IMG/VR virus record: IMGVR_UViG_3300036900_000099
Coordinates: 1 to 51,265 of that record
Origin: a virus
DNA: 51,265 nucleotides
Reading direction: 5' to 3' (one strand)
Shown: positions 1 to 6,683 of the stretch, piece after piece
How positions within the stretch are numbered: the stretch's first letter is position 1
How the letters are laid out: each line of letters begins with the position of its first letter
The notes under the pieces: generated by a model
Database searches by the model: none
What the model was told of the DNA's origin: nothing
What the model saw: the letters and a program-made list of their open reading frames with translations, nothing else
Program-made: the position numbers and the translations under genes

Positions 1-127
1 GAGCGAGCAACTTATGATAGGAGCTTACGCTCTTCAAAGCTGAAAGCTTGAAAGGAGCATTTTGATGCTACCCATACTAATCTCTCAAGGTCTAGCCTTG
101 AGTTATATCAATGATCCATATCTATGG
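1..127. repeat. Terminal direct repeat, left copy
   Basis: These 127 bases are identical to 51139-51265 at the other end. An exact 127-base overlap is what a circular or circularly permuted genome gives when assembled with k=127, so this is most likely an assembly overlap and not a packaged terminal repeat. Joining the ends restores the small gene at 65-178 downstream of the 50804-51181 gene. Confidence 0.95.
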
Positions 128-178
128 GATTGTAGTCACGCAATGTTTACGGGATACTGTGCATGGTTGTATATGTAG
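65..178 (+). CDS. Small hypothetical protein, 37 aa
   Basis: ATG is preceded by AAAGGAGC at a good spacing. The product is 37 residues, mostly hydrophobic in its first half (MLPILISQGLALSY) and with Cys and Trp residues later. No family is recognised. It is the last gene of the plus-strand cluster that starts at 49461 and crosses the join; a truncated copy is repeated at 51203-51265 because of the terminal overlap. It ends about 20 bases before the converging terminator. A short membrane peptide is possible but not shown. Confidence 0.5.
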   Translation: MLPILISQGLALSYINDPYLWDCSHAMFTGYCAWLYM

Positions 179-198
179 GTATATAACGAAATACAAAT

Positions 199-226
199 AA
201 AAAAAAGAGGGGGCTTGCGCCCCCTC
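199..226 (-). terminator. Intrinsic terminator at convergent operon ends
   Basis: Perfect 8-bp stem GAGGGGGC / GCCCCCTC with a TTGC loop (207-226), followed on the minus strand by a run of U (A-run at 199-206 on plus). It closes the minus-strand operon ending at 250 and may also stop plus-strand readthrough from the 49461-178 cluster, although the plus side lacks a good U-run. Confidence 0.85.
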
Positions 227-249
227 CTTAGTTTTGATTGGTAGCTAGG

Positions 250-1818
250 TCATGCAACTTTGGCACCACGCGGCTTATCACTTTCCTTCACCCCGACGAT
301 ATCCTCAATCGTCATAGGGTCAAGCTTTTCCAAAGTAGCAACTCGCTTGCGCAGGTCTGGTTGAGTAGCGAACATGGAAAGTATGCCTTGCATGATACGC
401 CACGTGGATTGCAGCTTGGCGTCGCTGTCCTCAGGCTTCTGATTGAGGCTTTGCTGCCAGTTGGCCCATGCTGCCGGTGTCTCAACAGACGTAGCGATAG
501 CTGCGATGTAGCGTTCCAGGTCCGAATTAGAAAGCACTACGCGTGCTGCTTTCTGAGCCTCTGCCGTCTGCCCCGTGCCGCTACCAGCCGCACGTTTAAT
601 CTTGATAACGGCCTTGCGGAAGTCCGCTAGTGTGCCACCTGCCTTCCCCGCAACGCTTGGATCATGCGACAGAAATTCACCGACGCGGAACGTAGCGGTC
701 TCATTGCTCACCTTGTCGTGAACTACAATCGGACTATCCATCCGCGCAAGCTTAGTCGGATCATCATCCCACGACTTGGTAGACGTGTTCCACTTTTTCT
801 CGGTCCGGAATGTAGCAACGCAACGGGGTGGTTGCCCGCTAGGTGCCATTTCATTAACCGCCCATATCTGGCGCAGTAGAGTAACAGCACGCTTTAGAGC
901 CTTGACCATCGTATCAATATCGTTCGAGCATTCATCAGCCTTCTTTTCTGCGGTCATAGCATCGCAATAGTCAGGCGATGTTTGATCGGCATACTTACCC
1001 GTCGGAACCTTTGCTGCTGCGAGCAAGTATTGCTCTTTCTCATAGACTAAGGATGCACCTGCCGGAGTATCCCGAATTACTTCACCATAGAACGATACTG
1101 GTACGGCCTTGTTAGAACCATTCGGATATTTCATCATAATATCCGGGTTATTAACCACGTTGCCGTTACTATCCTTCTCTTTCGTTCCGATAACTGGCCA
1201 CGGATAATTAGCACCGTTATCAAACTCCGGTCCCGTGCCTTCGATCATGTTGCAGAGGACCTTGCCGGTCTCGTCTTTACGCACATACAGACGCTCTAAC
1301 GTCCATGCCAGTTGGGCTGGAGCTTGCTTCCTGGTGCGCTCTGCATCCACGATAGCGCCTTGTATGGCACTATACGTTTCGTCGTGTGATAGGACGCTCG
1401 CTGCCTTGTGCGCACTAGAGCGGATGTTACTAGCAGTGATATCCGAAGCGCTGGTCTCTTGGTTTTGTGGATCAGCCTCAGCTTGCGCCATAGCAGCAAT
1501 GAGCAAGCCTATGCCGTTGCCGTCTCCGTTCTCTATCCACATACGATCATCGTTCGCACCAGGATTGGTAGCACGGATATCATCATAGATGCGCATCAGA
1601 TATTCATCGGATAGAGTAGATACAGCGTCACCCGTCTGAGCTACGGGATCAGCAAAGAATGTAGCACCATACTGCTTGCGCATTCTGTCACCAATGCCGC
1701 TCGCCTTAAACGTATCCAGCGGTGACTTGATAACAGCAGCGCTAGTCTTGACGTCGACCTTGCCGTTGTTCTTCTTCGAAGCAGGAACCAACGTCACCTT
1801 GTTCGTCTTCGTGTTCAT
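250..1818 (-). CDS. Conserved-looking unknown phage protein, 522 aa
   Basis: Long minus-strand gene, ATG preceded by GGAG at about 9 bases, 36 bases downstream of the predicted start point of the promoter at 1861-1888. The N-terminus is basic and Lys/Asn-rich, the rest is Ala/Asp/Lys-rich and soluble, with no signal peptide or membrane segment. No catalytic motif is recognised. It is one of the largest non-virion proteins here and stands alone behind its own promoter, which suggests an early or highly expressed product. Codon use ends more often in C or G than in the virion operon. Function unknown; I would not assign it to the polymerase or nuclease families. Confidence 0.9.
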   Translation of the reverse strand: MNTKTNKVTLVPASKKNNGKVDVKTSAAVIKSPLDTFKASGIGDRMRKQYGATFFADPVAQTGDAVSTLSDEYLMRIYDDIRATNPGANDDRMWIENGDGNGIGLLIAAMAQAEADPQNQETSASDITASNIRSSAHKAASVLSHDETYSAIQGAIVDAERTRKQAPAQLAWTLERLYVRKDETGKVLCNMIEGTGPEFDNGANYPWPVIGTKEKDSNGNVVNNPDIMMKYPNGSNKAVPVSFYGEVIRDTPAGASLVYEKEQYLLAAAKVPTGKYADQTSPDYCDAMTAEKKADECSNDIDTMVKALKRAVTLLRQIWAVNEMAPSGQPPRCVATFRTEKKWNTSTKSWDDDPTKLARMDSPIVVHDKVSNETATFRVGEFLSHDPSVAGKAGGTLADFRKAVIKIKRAAGSGTGQTAEAQKAARVVLSNSDLERYIAAIATSVETPAAWANWQQSLNQKPEDSDAKLQSTWRIMQGILSMFATQPDLRKRVATLEKLDPMTIEDIVGVKESDKPRGAKVA

Positions 1819-1860
1819 GATTAATCACTCCGTTTAGGTAGGCACCATTGCCTAACTATA

Positions 1861-1888
1861 AGTCTAAAGCCAATAGGCACTATGTCAA
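1861..1888 (-). promoter_or_regulatory. Sigma-70-like promoter for the 522-aa gene
   Basis: Reading on the minus strand: TTGACA (1888-1883), 16-bp spacer, TAGACT (1866-1861). The same TTGACATA start and 16-bp spacing recur at 46571-46598 and 49219-49246, each just upstream of a minus-strand gene. Start of transcription is expected near 1854. Confidence 0.7.
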
Positions 1889-1969
1889 AGGGCTATCGAC
1901 CTTAAACTGGAAGGTTTACATCAACCCTTCCGTAAATGGCACGGTTTGACCATGCCATTTGAGTAAAGG

Positions 1970-2212
1970 TTATTCGCCAAACCATATTCGTGCATATGTT
2001 ACTATGTCGTGTAGTGAAGGCCATAGCCTAAACCAATGTAACTCTGCGCTCGCATACTGGACATACATTGCAGTCGCAGCGTTTTGCATTGTTGCTGGTA
2101 CGGGATAACGTGGCTTAAAAAACCCACGTTGATACCATAATTCACGATCTATGCACCCTTGCTCATACATTTCTTGGATGTATGTAGTAATGTCTGAATG
2201 ATCTAGTGTCAT
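1970..2212 (-). CDS. Hypothetical protein, 80 aa
   Basis: Open frame starting with ATG, only three bases below the stop of the next upstream gene (2216). The product is acidic at its start (MTLDHSDITTYIQEMYEQG) and rich in Trp, Tyr and Phe later. No family recognised and no membrane segment predicted by eye. Probably cotranscribed with the 2216-2419 gene. Confidence 0.7.
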   Translation of the reverse strand: MTLDHSDITTYIQEMYEQGCIDRELWYQRGFFKPRYPVPATMQNAATAMYVQYASAELHWFRLWPSLHDIVTYARIWFGE

Positions 2213-2215
2213 GTG

Positions 2216-2419
2216 TCACCTTACTTTGATGTTAGGGATTGAGGTATAGAAGTCTGCAAGGCGCAGTAAGTAACTGCGTTCATACTTATGCGGTGGCATA
2301 TTTAAGTCGAGTATCTCAGGCATAACCCATGCCTTTGGTTTGCAGATACAGAACGAGAATTGAATGCGTCCGATACGTAAGAAACGTATCCCGCCATTCC
2401 GAGTGTATTTGATTGTCAT
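2216..2419 (-). CDS. Hypothetical small basic protein, 67 aa
   Basis: The chosen ATG (2419) follows GGAG with a 7-base gap; an upstream in-frame ATG at 2488 lies across a strong hairpin (2464-2499) and is less likely. The product starts MTIKYTRNGGIRFLRIG and contains a Cys-x-Cys pair (FCICK). It has the look of the small early proteins common in T7-like phages, but I cannot name it. It forms a pair with the gene at 1970-2212. Confidence 0.7.
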   Translation of the reverse strand: MTIKYTRNGGIRFLRIGRIQFSFCICKPKAWVMPEILDLNMPPHKYERSYLLRLADFYTSIPNIKVR

Positions 2420-2982
2420 AGCTTCGCTCCGTTGTGCTTGATTGCACATACTCCACATAGCAAAGCCACCTAAGCGGTGCAATCGCACACCAGGTGGCTG
2501 TTCATGTTTTGTACTGTCGCTTATCGTCGCAGTTAACGTCTTAGTTGTATGATACTATTCCTAAGTTGTAGGAACATTATCATCCGTCAAATGACGGAAG
2601 ATAGTGCGATATCTGATACTAAACTGATACTGATTATATATTAATATCAAGACTATTTAATAGAGCAGTATATTATAACGTAATAGAAAACAATATGTAT
2701 ACATAATGATCATTATAGTATTATATACTCTAACATAATAGTATTTATTATAGTTTACATATTCTATACATACGTATGTATACTTATACGTTACTTATAT
2801 AGAGAGCGAGCAACTTGGCCTAAATACCACCTTCTTAAGAGATAGCTATAACGATAATCGTTGACGGGGTATGAGGGGGGTTGGGGGTGCCTCAAGGCCC
2901 GAATGAATCACTATCTTAAAATTGCTCATAAAAATTTTACTAGTTATACCAAGTTCTGAACCTTTAGGTTCGGAGTACAACT
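2420..2982. other. Gene-free AT-rich block; candidate origin or control region
   Basis: No convincing gene in about 560 bases. It holds a hairpin AGCCACCT/AGGTGGCT (2464-2471 with 2492-2499), then about 200 bases (2600-2800) of almost pure A/T with many short palindromes such as TACGTA and ATGATCAT, then a G-run cluster on the plus strand (GGGG 2866-2869, GGGGGG 2875-2880, GGGGG 2883-2887). A 13-base copy of GAGCGAGCAACTT (2804-2816) also occurs at 51139. AT-rich low-stability DNA next to a G-cluster fits an origin, but no iteron set was found. Confidence 0.35.
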
Positions 2983-3090
2983 TTAGTTGTACCATGTAGC
3001 ATTACACTTAAAACATTTATAATACCCATATTCTTGATAACCACTCATCCATGTCCAGACGTGATTACATGTTTCTTCATAGATATTCAT
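2983..3090 (-). CDS. Small zinc-ribbon-like protein, 35 aa
   Basis: Short gene with ATG preceded by GAGGATT. It overlaps the stop of the upstream gene in an ATGA junction, which supports translational coupling. The product has C-x2-H early (TCNH) and C-x2-C late (KCFKC), a spacing suited to binding one zinc ion. The stop lies inside a perfect hairpin GTACAAC-TTTA-GTTGTAC (2975-2992), and a second hairpin GAACC-TTTA-GGTTC (2958-2971) follows, so transcription may end here. Function unknown. Confidence 0.6.
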   Translation of the reverse strand: MNIYEETCNHVWTWMSGYQEYGYYKCFKCNATWYN

Positions 3091-3311
3091 AATCCTCTTT
3101 CCTTACGTAATCTGTCTATCTCATCAAATCTATCTAAATTACCTTTTGTGTCTATTTTACGTATCTTCAAGTCATGTTTATCAAAGATTGAATCATAACT
3201 CTGATGTCTAGACAATTCTGCTTGTATTGGTCCTGCAATTACCTTCCAATTAAGTGTTTTAGGAGGTAACTGTAGATAGTCTAAATTGGTATACTTTTTA
3301 TGTGTTTTCAT
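3087..3311 (-). CDS. Hypothetical charged protein, 74 aa
   Basis: ATG start, AT-rich codon use like its two upstream neighbours. The product is highly charged, with a C-terminal stretch rich in Asp, Arg and Lys (RFDEIDRLRKERGL). No family recognised. It overlaps the 35-aa gene by four bases (ATGA), so these genes form one minus-strand transcript diverging from the virion operon. The ribosome-binding site is weak. Confidence 0.65.
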   Translation of the reverse strand: MKTHKKYTNLDYLQLPPKTLNWKVIAGPIQAELSRHQSYDSIFDKHDLKIRKIDTKGNLDRFDEIDRLRKERGL

Positions 3312-3362
3312 GATTTAGGTACCTTTACTACTATATTCCCCCAAACTCTTACCAGTGAGCTT

Positions 3363-3623
3363 CTAATGAGCTTGGTGAGGCATTTTAAATGAGATGGAGG
3401 ATGTCATATTTGTTAGTTCTTCTTCTAGTTGTTTTCTTATCTTTTCTTCGAACTCTTTAGAACGTATTAAATAAGGATCGGTAGATGTAACTACTACATC
3501 TCTAGATGTGTAAAAACGTTCTAAAATATCTGCTACTTCTATAGCTTCTTCTTTGGTATAGGTAACAACATCATTATCCCAATAAAGTTCAATAATGTTA
3601 CCTTTAATTGCGTAGTCAATCAT
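3363..3623 (-). CDS. Hypothetical acidic protein, 86 aa
   Basis: Starts MIDYAIKGNIIELYW and continues with a Glu/Lys-rich helical region (EEKIRKQLEEELTNM). No known domain. Its ATG overlaps the stop of the 3620-3826 gene by four bases, so the two are coupled. AT-rich composition matches the other genes of this small divergent operon and differs from the 522-aa gene. Confidence 0.75.
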   Translation of the reverse strand: MIDYAIKGNIIELYWDNDVVTYTKEEAIEVADILERFYTSRDVVVTSTDPYLIRSKEFEEKIRKQLEEELTNMTSSISFKMPHQAH

Positions 3624-3826
3624 GAATATCTCTTTCTTCCAACATAGGATAATTGTTCTTGTTTTGATGCATTACGTTCTTCTTTAATCTTTCTTAAGTT
3701 TTGTAATTCATACAGGTTTCTTTCTCCAGGTTGTCTTTTGTAAGGAATACTAGGCGTATTAGCCATTTCTTCCATCATCTTACTAATATAATTTATTTCC
3801 TTTTCTTTGAAAATATCTATTGACAT
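3620..3826 (-). CDS. Hypothetical charged protein, 68 aa
   Basis: First gene of the minus-strand operon that diverges from the virion operon. Predicted mostly helical, rich in Lys, Glu and Arg (NLRKIKEERNASKQEQ). No family recognised. Its start codon overlaps the -35 box of the opposing promoter at 3820-3848, so the two directions of transcription may interfere with each other. Confidence 0.7.
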   Translation of the reverse strand: MSIDIFKEKEINYISKMMEEMANTPSIPYKRQPGERNLYELQNLRKIKEERNASKQEQLSYVGRKRYS

Positions 3827-3848
3827 CGTTATTTCTTTCTGTTATAAT
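3820..3848 (+). promoter_or_regulatory. Perfect-consensus sigma-70 promoter of the virion operon
   Basis: TTGACA (3820-3825), exactly 17 bases, TATAAT (3843-3848). Transcription should begin near 3855, giving a leader of about 65 bases with a small hairpin GAGC-TTTA-GCTC before the first gene at 3921. This is the only perfect consensus promoter I found and it precedes about 27 kb of plus-strand genes. Confidence 0.9.
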
Positions 3849-3920
3849 ATGTATTAGGCATAGACGTATGCTAATTATTTGATGAGCTTTAGCTCGTCGT
3901 TATTAAAGGATATATATTCA

Positions 3921-4397
3921 ATGGCTACTATCGGACTACCGTTAGACCTTTCAGGCAATAGCCTAATGTCTACTACAAATACAATTAATGCTACCGCTAA
4001 TCTTACTCTACCAGCAGGAACTAATTCTGTTGTAGTGTTAAATGCACTAGCTGGTTGCACAATTACCCTTCCACCTCCTGCTAAAACTCCTATTGGTACT
4101 AGGTATGATTTCTTTGTAGGAGTGGTTAATACCTCTAACACCTACAAGGTTATTACTGATACTACCACTACCTTCTTAGCTGGTGGTGTCTACATGGACA
4201 AATCACTTACCGTTACACGGTATGCAGCTAATGGTAGTACTATTCGTTCTATCAATCTAGCTGGGTCTGCTCAAACTACAGGTGGTGGTACAGTCGGTGA
4301 CTACTTCAAATGTGTGCTCGTCTCTCCCACTCAGTGGCACATTGAAGGTACACTCTCTGCTACTGGCACTCTCGCAACTCCTTTCGCTACTTCATAA
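3921..4397 (+). CDS. Probable small virion protein, 158 aa
   Basis: First gene after the consensus promoter. An in-frame ATG at 3879 exists, but AAAGGA about 10 bases before the ATG at 3921 supports the shorter form beginning MATIGLPLDLSGN. The product is Thr/Ser/Gly/Ala-rich with few charges, typical of beta-structured phage surface or fibre-associated proteins. No enzyme motif. It is followed by a chain of small genes and then fibre genes, which fits a minor virion or decoration role; this is inference from composition and place only. Confidence 0.8.
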   Translation: MATIGLPLDLSGNSLMSTTNTINATANLTLPAGTNSVVVLNALAGCTITLPPPAKTPIGTRYDFFVGVVNTSNTYKVITDTTTTFLAGGVYMDKSLTVTRYAANGSTIRSINLAGSAQTTGGGTVGDYFKCVLVSPTQWHIEGTLSATGTLATPFATS

Positions 4398-4410
4398 GGA
4401 TAACATATAA

Positions 4411-4500
4411 ATGGCTAAAGGTCAATTAAATAAAGATAAGATGAAGAACAAAGCCAAGAAGGCTAAGAAAGTCATCGATAAAGATAAGGATATGATGTAA
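4411..4500 (+). CDS. Small very basic peptide, 29 aa
   Basis: ATG follows AAGGATAAC. Nearly half of the residues are Lys (KMKNKAKKAKKVIDKDKD). It lies in tight order between the 158-aa and 109-aa genes, two bases before the latter. A DNA-binding or packaging-related peptide is possible but nothing proves it. Confidence 0.55.
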   Translation: MAKGQLNKDKMKNKAKKAKKVIDKDKDMM

Positions 4501-4502
4501 TC

Positions 4503-4832
4503 ATGGCAAAATATAAGAACAGAGATGTCACTGTTATGGAAGTAACTCCTGACGTCGAATATACTAACACAGTAACAATTACCCACGCAGATGGTTCTAA
4601 AGAGGATGTGAAGAAGAGTGAAGTTATGGTCTCTCTTGCTGAAGCAGCCCGCTTGCGGAATGCTACGCTCGGTGGTTCAGATCCAATGCTGCTCCCTAAA
4701 GCAGAACGTCCTGTAAAGGGTCCTACTCTAGCAGAAGTTTCTGCTAAAGAAGCTGCTGAGGAAAAGGCAAAGGTTGACGCTGAGAATCATAAACCTCTAA
4801 TCCCCTTTATGGCTCCTCACAAGGCTAAGTAG
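4503..4832 (+). CDS. Hypothetical protein, 109 aa
   Basis: Starts MAKYKNRDVTVMEV; the first half looks like a small beta domain (VTITHADGSKEDV), the second half is a charged Ala/Glu/Lys helix ending in Pro/His/Lys. No known domain. Overlap-free and close to neighbours; part of the virion operon. Role unknown. Confidence 0.8.
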   Translation: MAKYKNRDVTVMEVTPDVEYTNTVTITHADGSKEDVKKSEVMVSLAEAARLRNATLGGSDPMLLPKAERPVKGPTLAEVSAKEAAEEKAKVDAENHKPLIPFMAPHKAK

Positions 4833-4994
4833 ATGACTCTATTTCTCTTAGTCTATTGGATTTTAATGATCCTATGGTTCTTTGGATATACATGGTCTAA
4901 TTGGGGTAATCAGCTAGCTATGGGCACAGGTCTTGTGCAATGGGTGCTATTTCTTCTGTTAGGTATCAAAGTATTTCCAATTCCATTGGGTTAA
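4833..4994 (+). CDS. Small membrane protein, 53 aa
   Basis: ATG directly follows the stop of the previous gene. Two clear hydrophobic segments (about residues 3-20 and 32-48), joined by a short loop with WSNWGNQ. This is the right size and topology for a class II holin-like protein, but it is far from the endolysin at 17565-18428 and could have another envelope role. Confidence 0.65.
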   Translation: MTLFLLVYWILMILWFFGYTWSNWGNQLAMGTGLVQWVLFLLLGIKVFPIPLG

Positions 4995-4998
4995 TTCA

Positions 4999-5310
4999 AT
5001 GTTCAACGCTATGTTAAAAGAACTTCGTAATGAAGCTTATGCATACGAAACTAAAATCAATACAAAATTAGATAAAATCTTAGAAAGGTTACACAAAATG
5101 TCTATTGAACTCGACAATCTAACTGCACAGGTTAAAGCAAACTCTGATTTGCTCGACAGTGCAACTACGCTCATCAACGGTATTGCTGACCGCATTACTG
5201 CTGCTGGCGTAGACCCTGCTAAACTAAAGGCTCTTACTGATGAGCTTAAGGCTAAGGATGATGTGCTCGCAGCTGCAGTTGTAGCTAATACTCCTGCTCC
5301 TGCTGCGTAA
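4999..5310 (+). CDS. Coiled-coil protein, 103 aa
   Basis: Long helical heptad pattern from about residue 5 to 70 (KINTKLDKILERLHKMSIEL and onward), ending in an Ala/Pro-rich tail (ANTPAPAA). Such short coiled coils are often trimerising or chaperone parts of fibre modules, and fibre-repeat genes follow. No Shine-Dalgarno of note. Function inferred only from pattern and position. Confidence 0.75.
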   Translation: MFNAMLKELRNEAYAYETKINTKLDKILERLHKMSIELDNLTAQVKANSDLLDSATTLINGIADRITAAGVDPAKLKALTDELKAKDDVLAAAVVANTPAPAA

Positions 5311-5339
5311 TGTTAAATTCTGAAAGAATTTGACGTTCT

Positions 5340-5486
5340 ATGTCTTTTGCAGCAGTAAAAGCAAAGATAGCAAAAAAGGAAGGCGTCTCACGGAAACGTG
5401 CAGGCGCCATTCTTGCTGCGTCTTCTAGAAATGCTTCTAGCGTAGCTAAACGAAAGAACCCTAATTTGAAACGTGTTCGTGGTTAA
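5340..5486 (+). CDS. Small basic protein, 48 aa
   Basis: Starts MSFAAVKAKIAKKEGVSRKRA and is rich in Lys, Arg, Ala and Ser. The layout (short helix with KIAKKEG, then a helix AGAILAASSRNAS, then a basic tail) resembles the 87-aa protein at 30814-31077, suggesting the two belong to one family of small basic phage proteins. No known function. Confidence 0.6.
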   Translation: MSFAAVKAKIAKKEGVSRKRAGAILAASSRNASSVAKRKNPNLKRVRG

Positions 5487-5535
5487 ATGATTGAAACTTC
5501 AATTAAAACTACTTTCTCCACAGGATTTTGGTTCT

Positions 5536-5709
5536 ATGACTGCTAAACAATTAAGTGGTAGTACGGCTCCTGACGGTTCTAACTACGTTTGTCAAACAAA
5601 TGGTAATGGAACATTAACGTTAGGTGGAACTAAACAATTAAAAGGTAATACTGCTCCTGATCGTTCAGGTTATATTACACTTACAGATGGAAATGGAAAT
5701 CTAGTCTAA
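5536..5709 (+). CDS. Fibre-repeat protein, 57 aa
   Basis: Two copies of a module of about 27 residues (KQL-x-G-x-x-APDGS-x-Y ... DGNGNL). The ATG chosen begins MTAKQLSG, exactly like the next gene, and has CAGGAT upstream; a TTG at 5491 would add 15 residues without a better site. Stop and next start overlap (TAATG). The protein is probably a short stalk or adaptor in a tail-fibre assembly. Confidence 0.65.
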   Translation: MTAKQLSGSTAPDGSNYVCQTNGNGTLTLGGTKQLKGNTAPDRSGYITLTDGNGNLV

Positions 5710-6683
5710 TGACTGCTAAACAACTTAAAGGTCTGTTTGCACCTGATGGATCACAATATGCAACTTTAACTGATGGTGCAGGTAACTTAGCTGCTACTGG
5801 AAGTGGACTTACTATAGGTACATCTACAATAACAGGTGGAGCTGATACACAAGTATTGTTTAACAATGCTGGTGTCGTAAGTTCTGACGCCGGTTTAACT
5901 AAGGTAGCAGGCTCAACAGGCTTAGTTAGTTTTGGTGGTAGTATAAATTTACCTAATACTGCTGCCGGCCCAATCGGTATTATCAATTTTGCTGGGACTC
6001 CATTTCTTCATGATGCAGGAAGCTTCGATAATATTTTCTTAGGGCATAATGCTGGAAATCTTTCAGTAACTGGTACACGAAATGTTATCCTCGGAGAATC
6101 GGCAGGAGGAGCTCTTACTTCTGGTGCAAATAACATATTTATAGGTCGTTTTGCTGGTGGGCAAATTACGACTACAGGTAATAACGTAGCTATAGGGACC
6201 TCCGCATTATCTTCTGCTATCTCTAATGCTAACTGCGTTGCAGTAGGATTTGGATCAGTAACAGGTTCTGGAAATAATAATACTGGGGTTGGGGCAACGT
6301 CTCTTTCAAGTTTAACTACCGGAACCGGTAACGTAGCTATTGGTCAAGGAACAGGGGTAGGAATAACCACAGGTACAAATAATACAATATTAGGAGCTGG
6401 TGTCTCAGGTCTTTCTGCAGGTCTTTCAAGTGCCGTTATCTTAGCAGCTAATGGAATTAAAGCAGACTTCGGTAATACTAACGCAGTGACTTGGACATTT
6501 GCAGGTCCTGTACGTCCTCAAACATATACGGTAGCTACCTTACCTGCTGCTCCAGGTACAGGTGCTATTGCTGTTATAACAGATCAACTAACTACTGCTG
6601 TTGCTAAAGGCGCAGCACCTACAGGGGGCGGCGCAGTGGTTTGTACTGTTATTTATACAGGTGCTAGTTGGGTAGGCATTTAA
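5709..6683 (+). CDS. Trimeric fibre or adhesin-like protein, 324 aa
   Basis: Begins with a third copy of the KQLKG-APDGS-DGAGNL module found twice in the previous gene. The middle (about residues 110-235) carries repeated Gly/Asn/Ala motifs of the type N-N-x-A-I-G, as in the head repeats of trimeric autotransporter adhesins and some phage fibres. The C-terminal 60 residues (TYTVATLPAAPG and a final WVGI) look like a compact fibre-tip domain. Probably a host-surface contact or fibre protein encoded just before the tailspike. No enzymatic motif seen. Confidence 0.75.
   Translation: MTAKQLKGLFAPDGSQYATLTDGAGNLAATGSGLTIGTSTITGGADTQVLFNNAGVVSSDAGLTKVAGSTGLVSFGGSINLPNTAAGPIGIINFAGTPFLHDAGSFDNIFLGHNAGNLSVTGTRNVILGESAGGALTSGANNIFIGRFAGGQITTTGNNVAIGTSALSSAISNANCVAVGFGSVTGSGNNNTGVGATSLSSLTTGTGNVAIGQGTGVGITTGTNNTILGAGVSGLSAGLSSAVILAANGIKADFGNTNAVTWTFAGPVRPQTYTVATLPAAPGTGAIAVITDQLTTAVAKGAAPTGGGAVVCTVIYTGASWVGI

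Noticed and set aside
1235-1588. 117-codon plus-strand frame inside the 522-aa gene
   Set aside because: Antisense shadow without start signals; the minus-strand gene has promoter, ribosome-binding site and protein-like composition.
2804-2816. 13-base match to 51139-51151 as an attachment or packaging repeat
   Set aside because: Short, lies inside the SLOG coding sequence at one copy, and no further copies or supporting structure were found.
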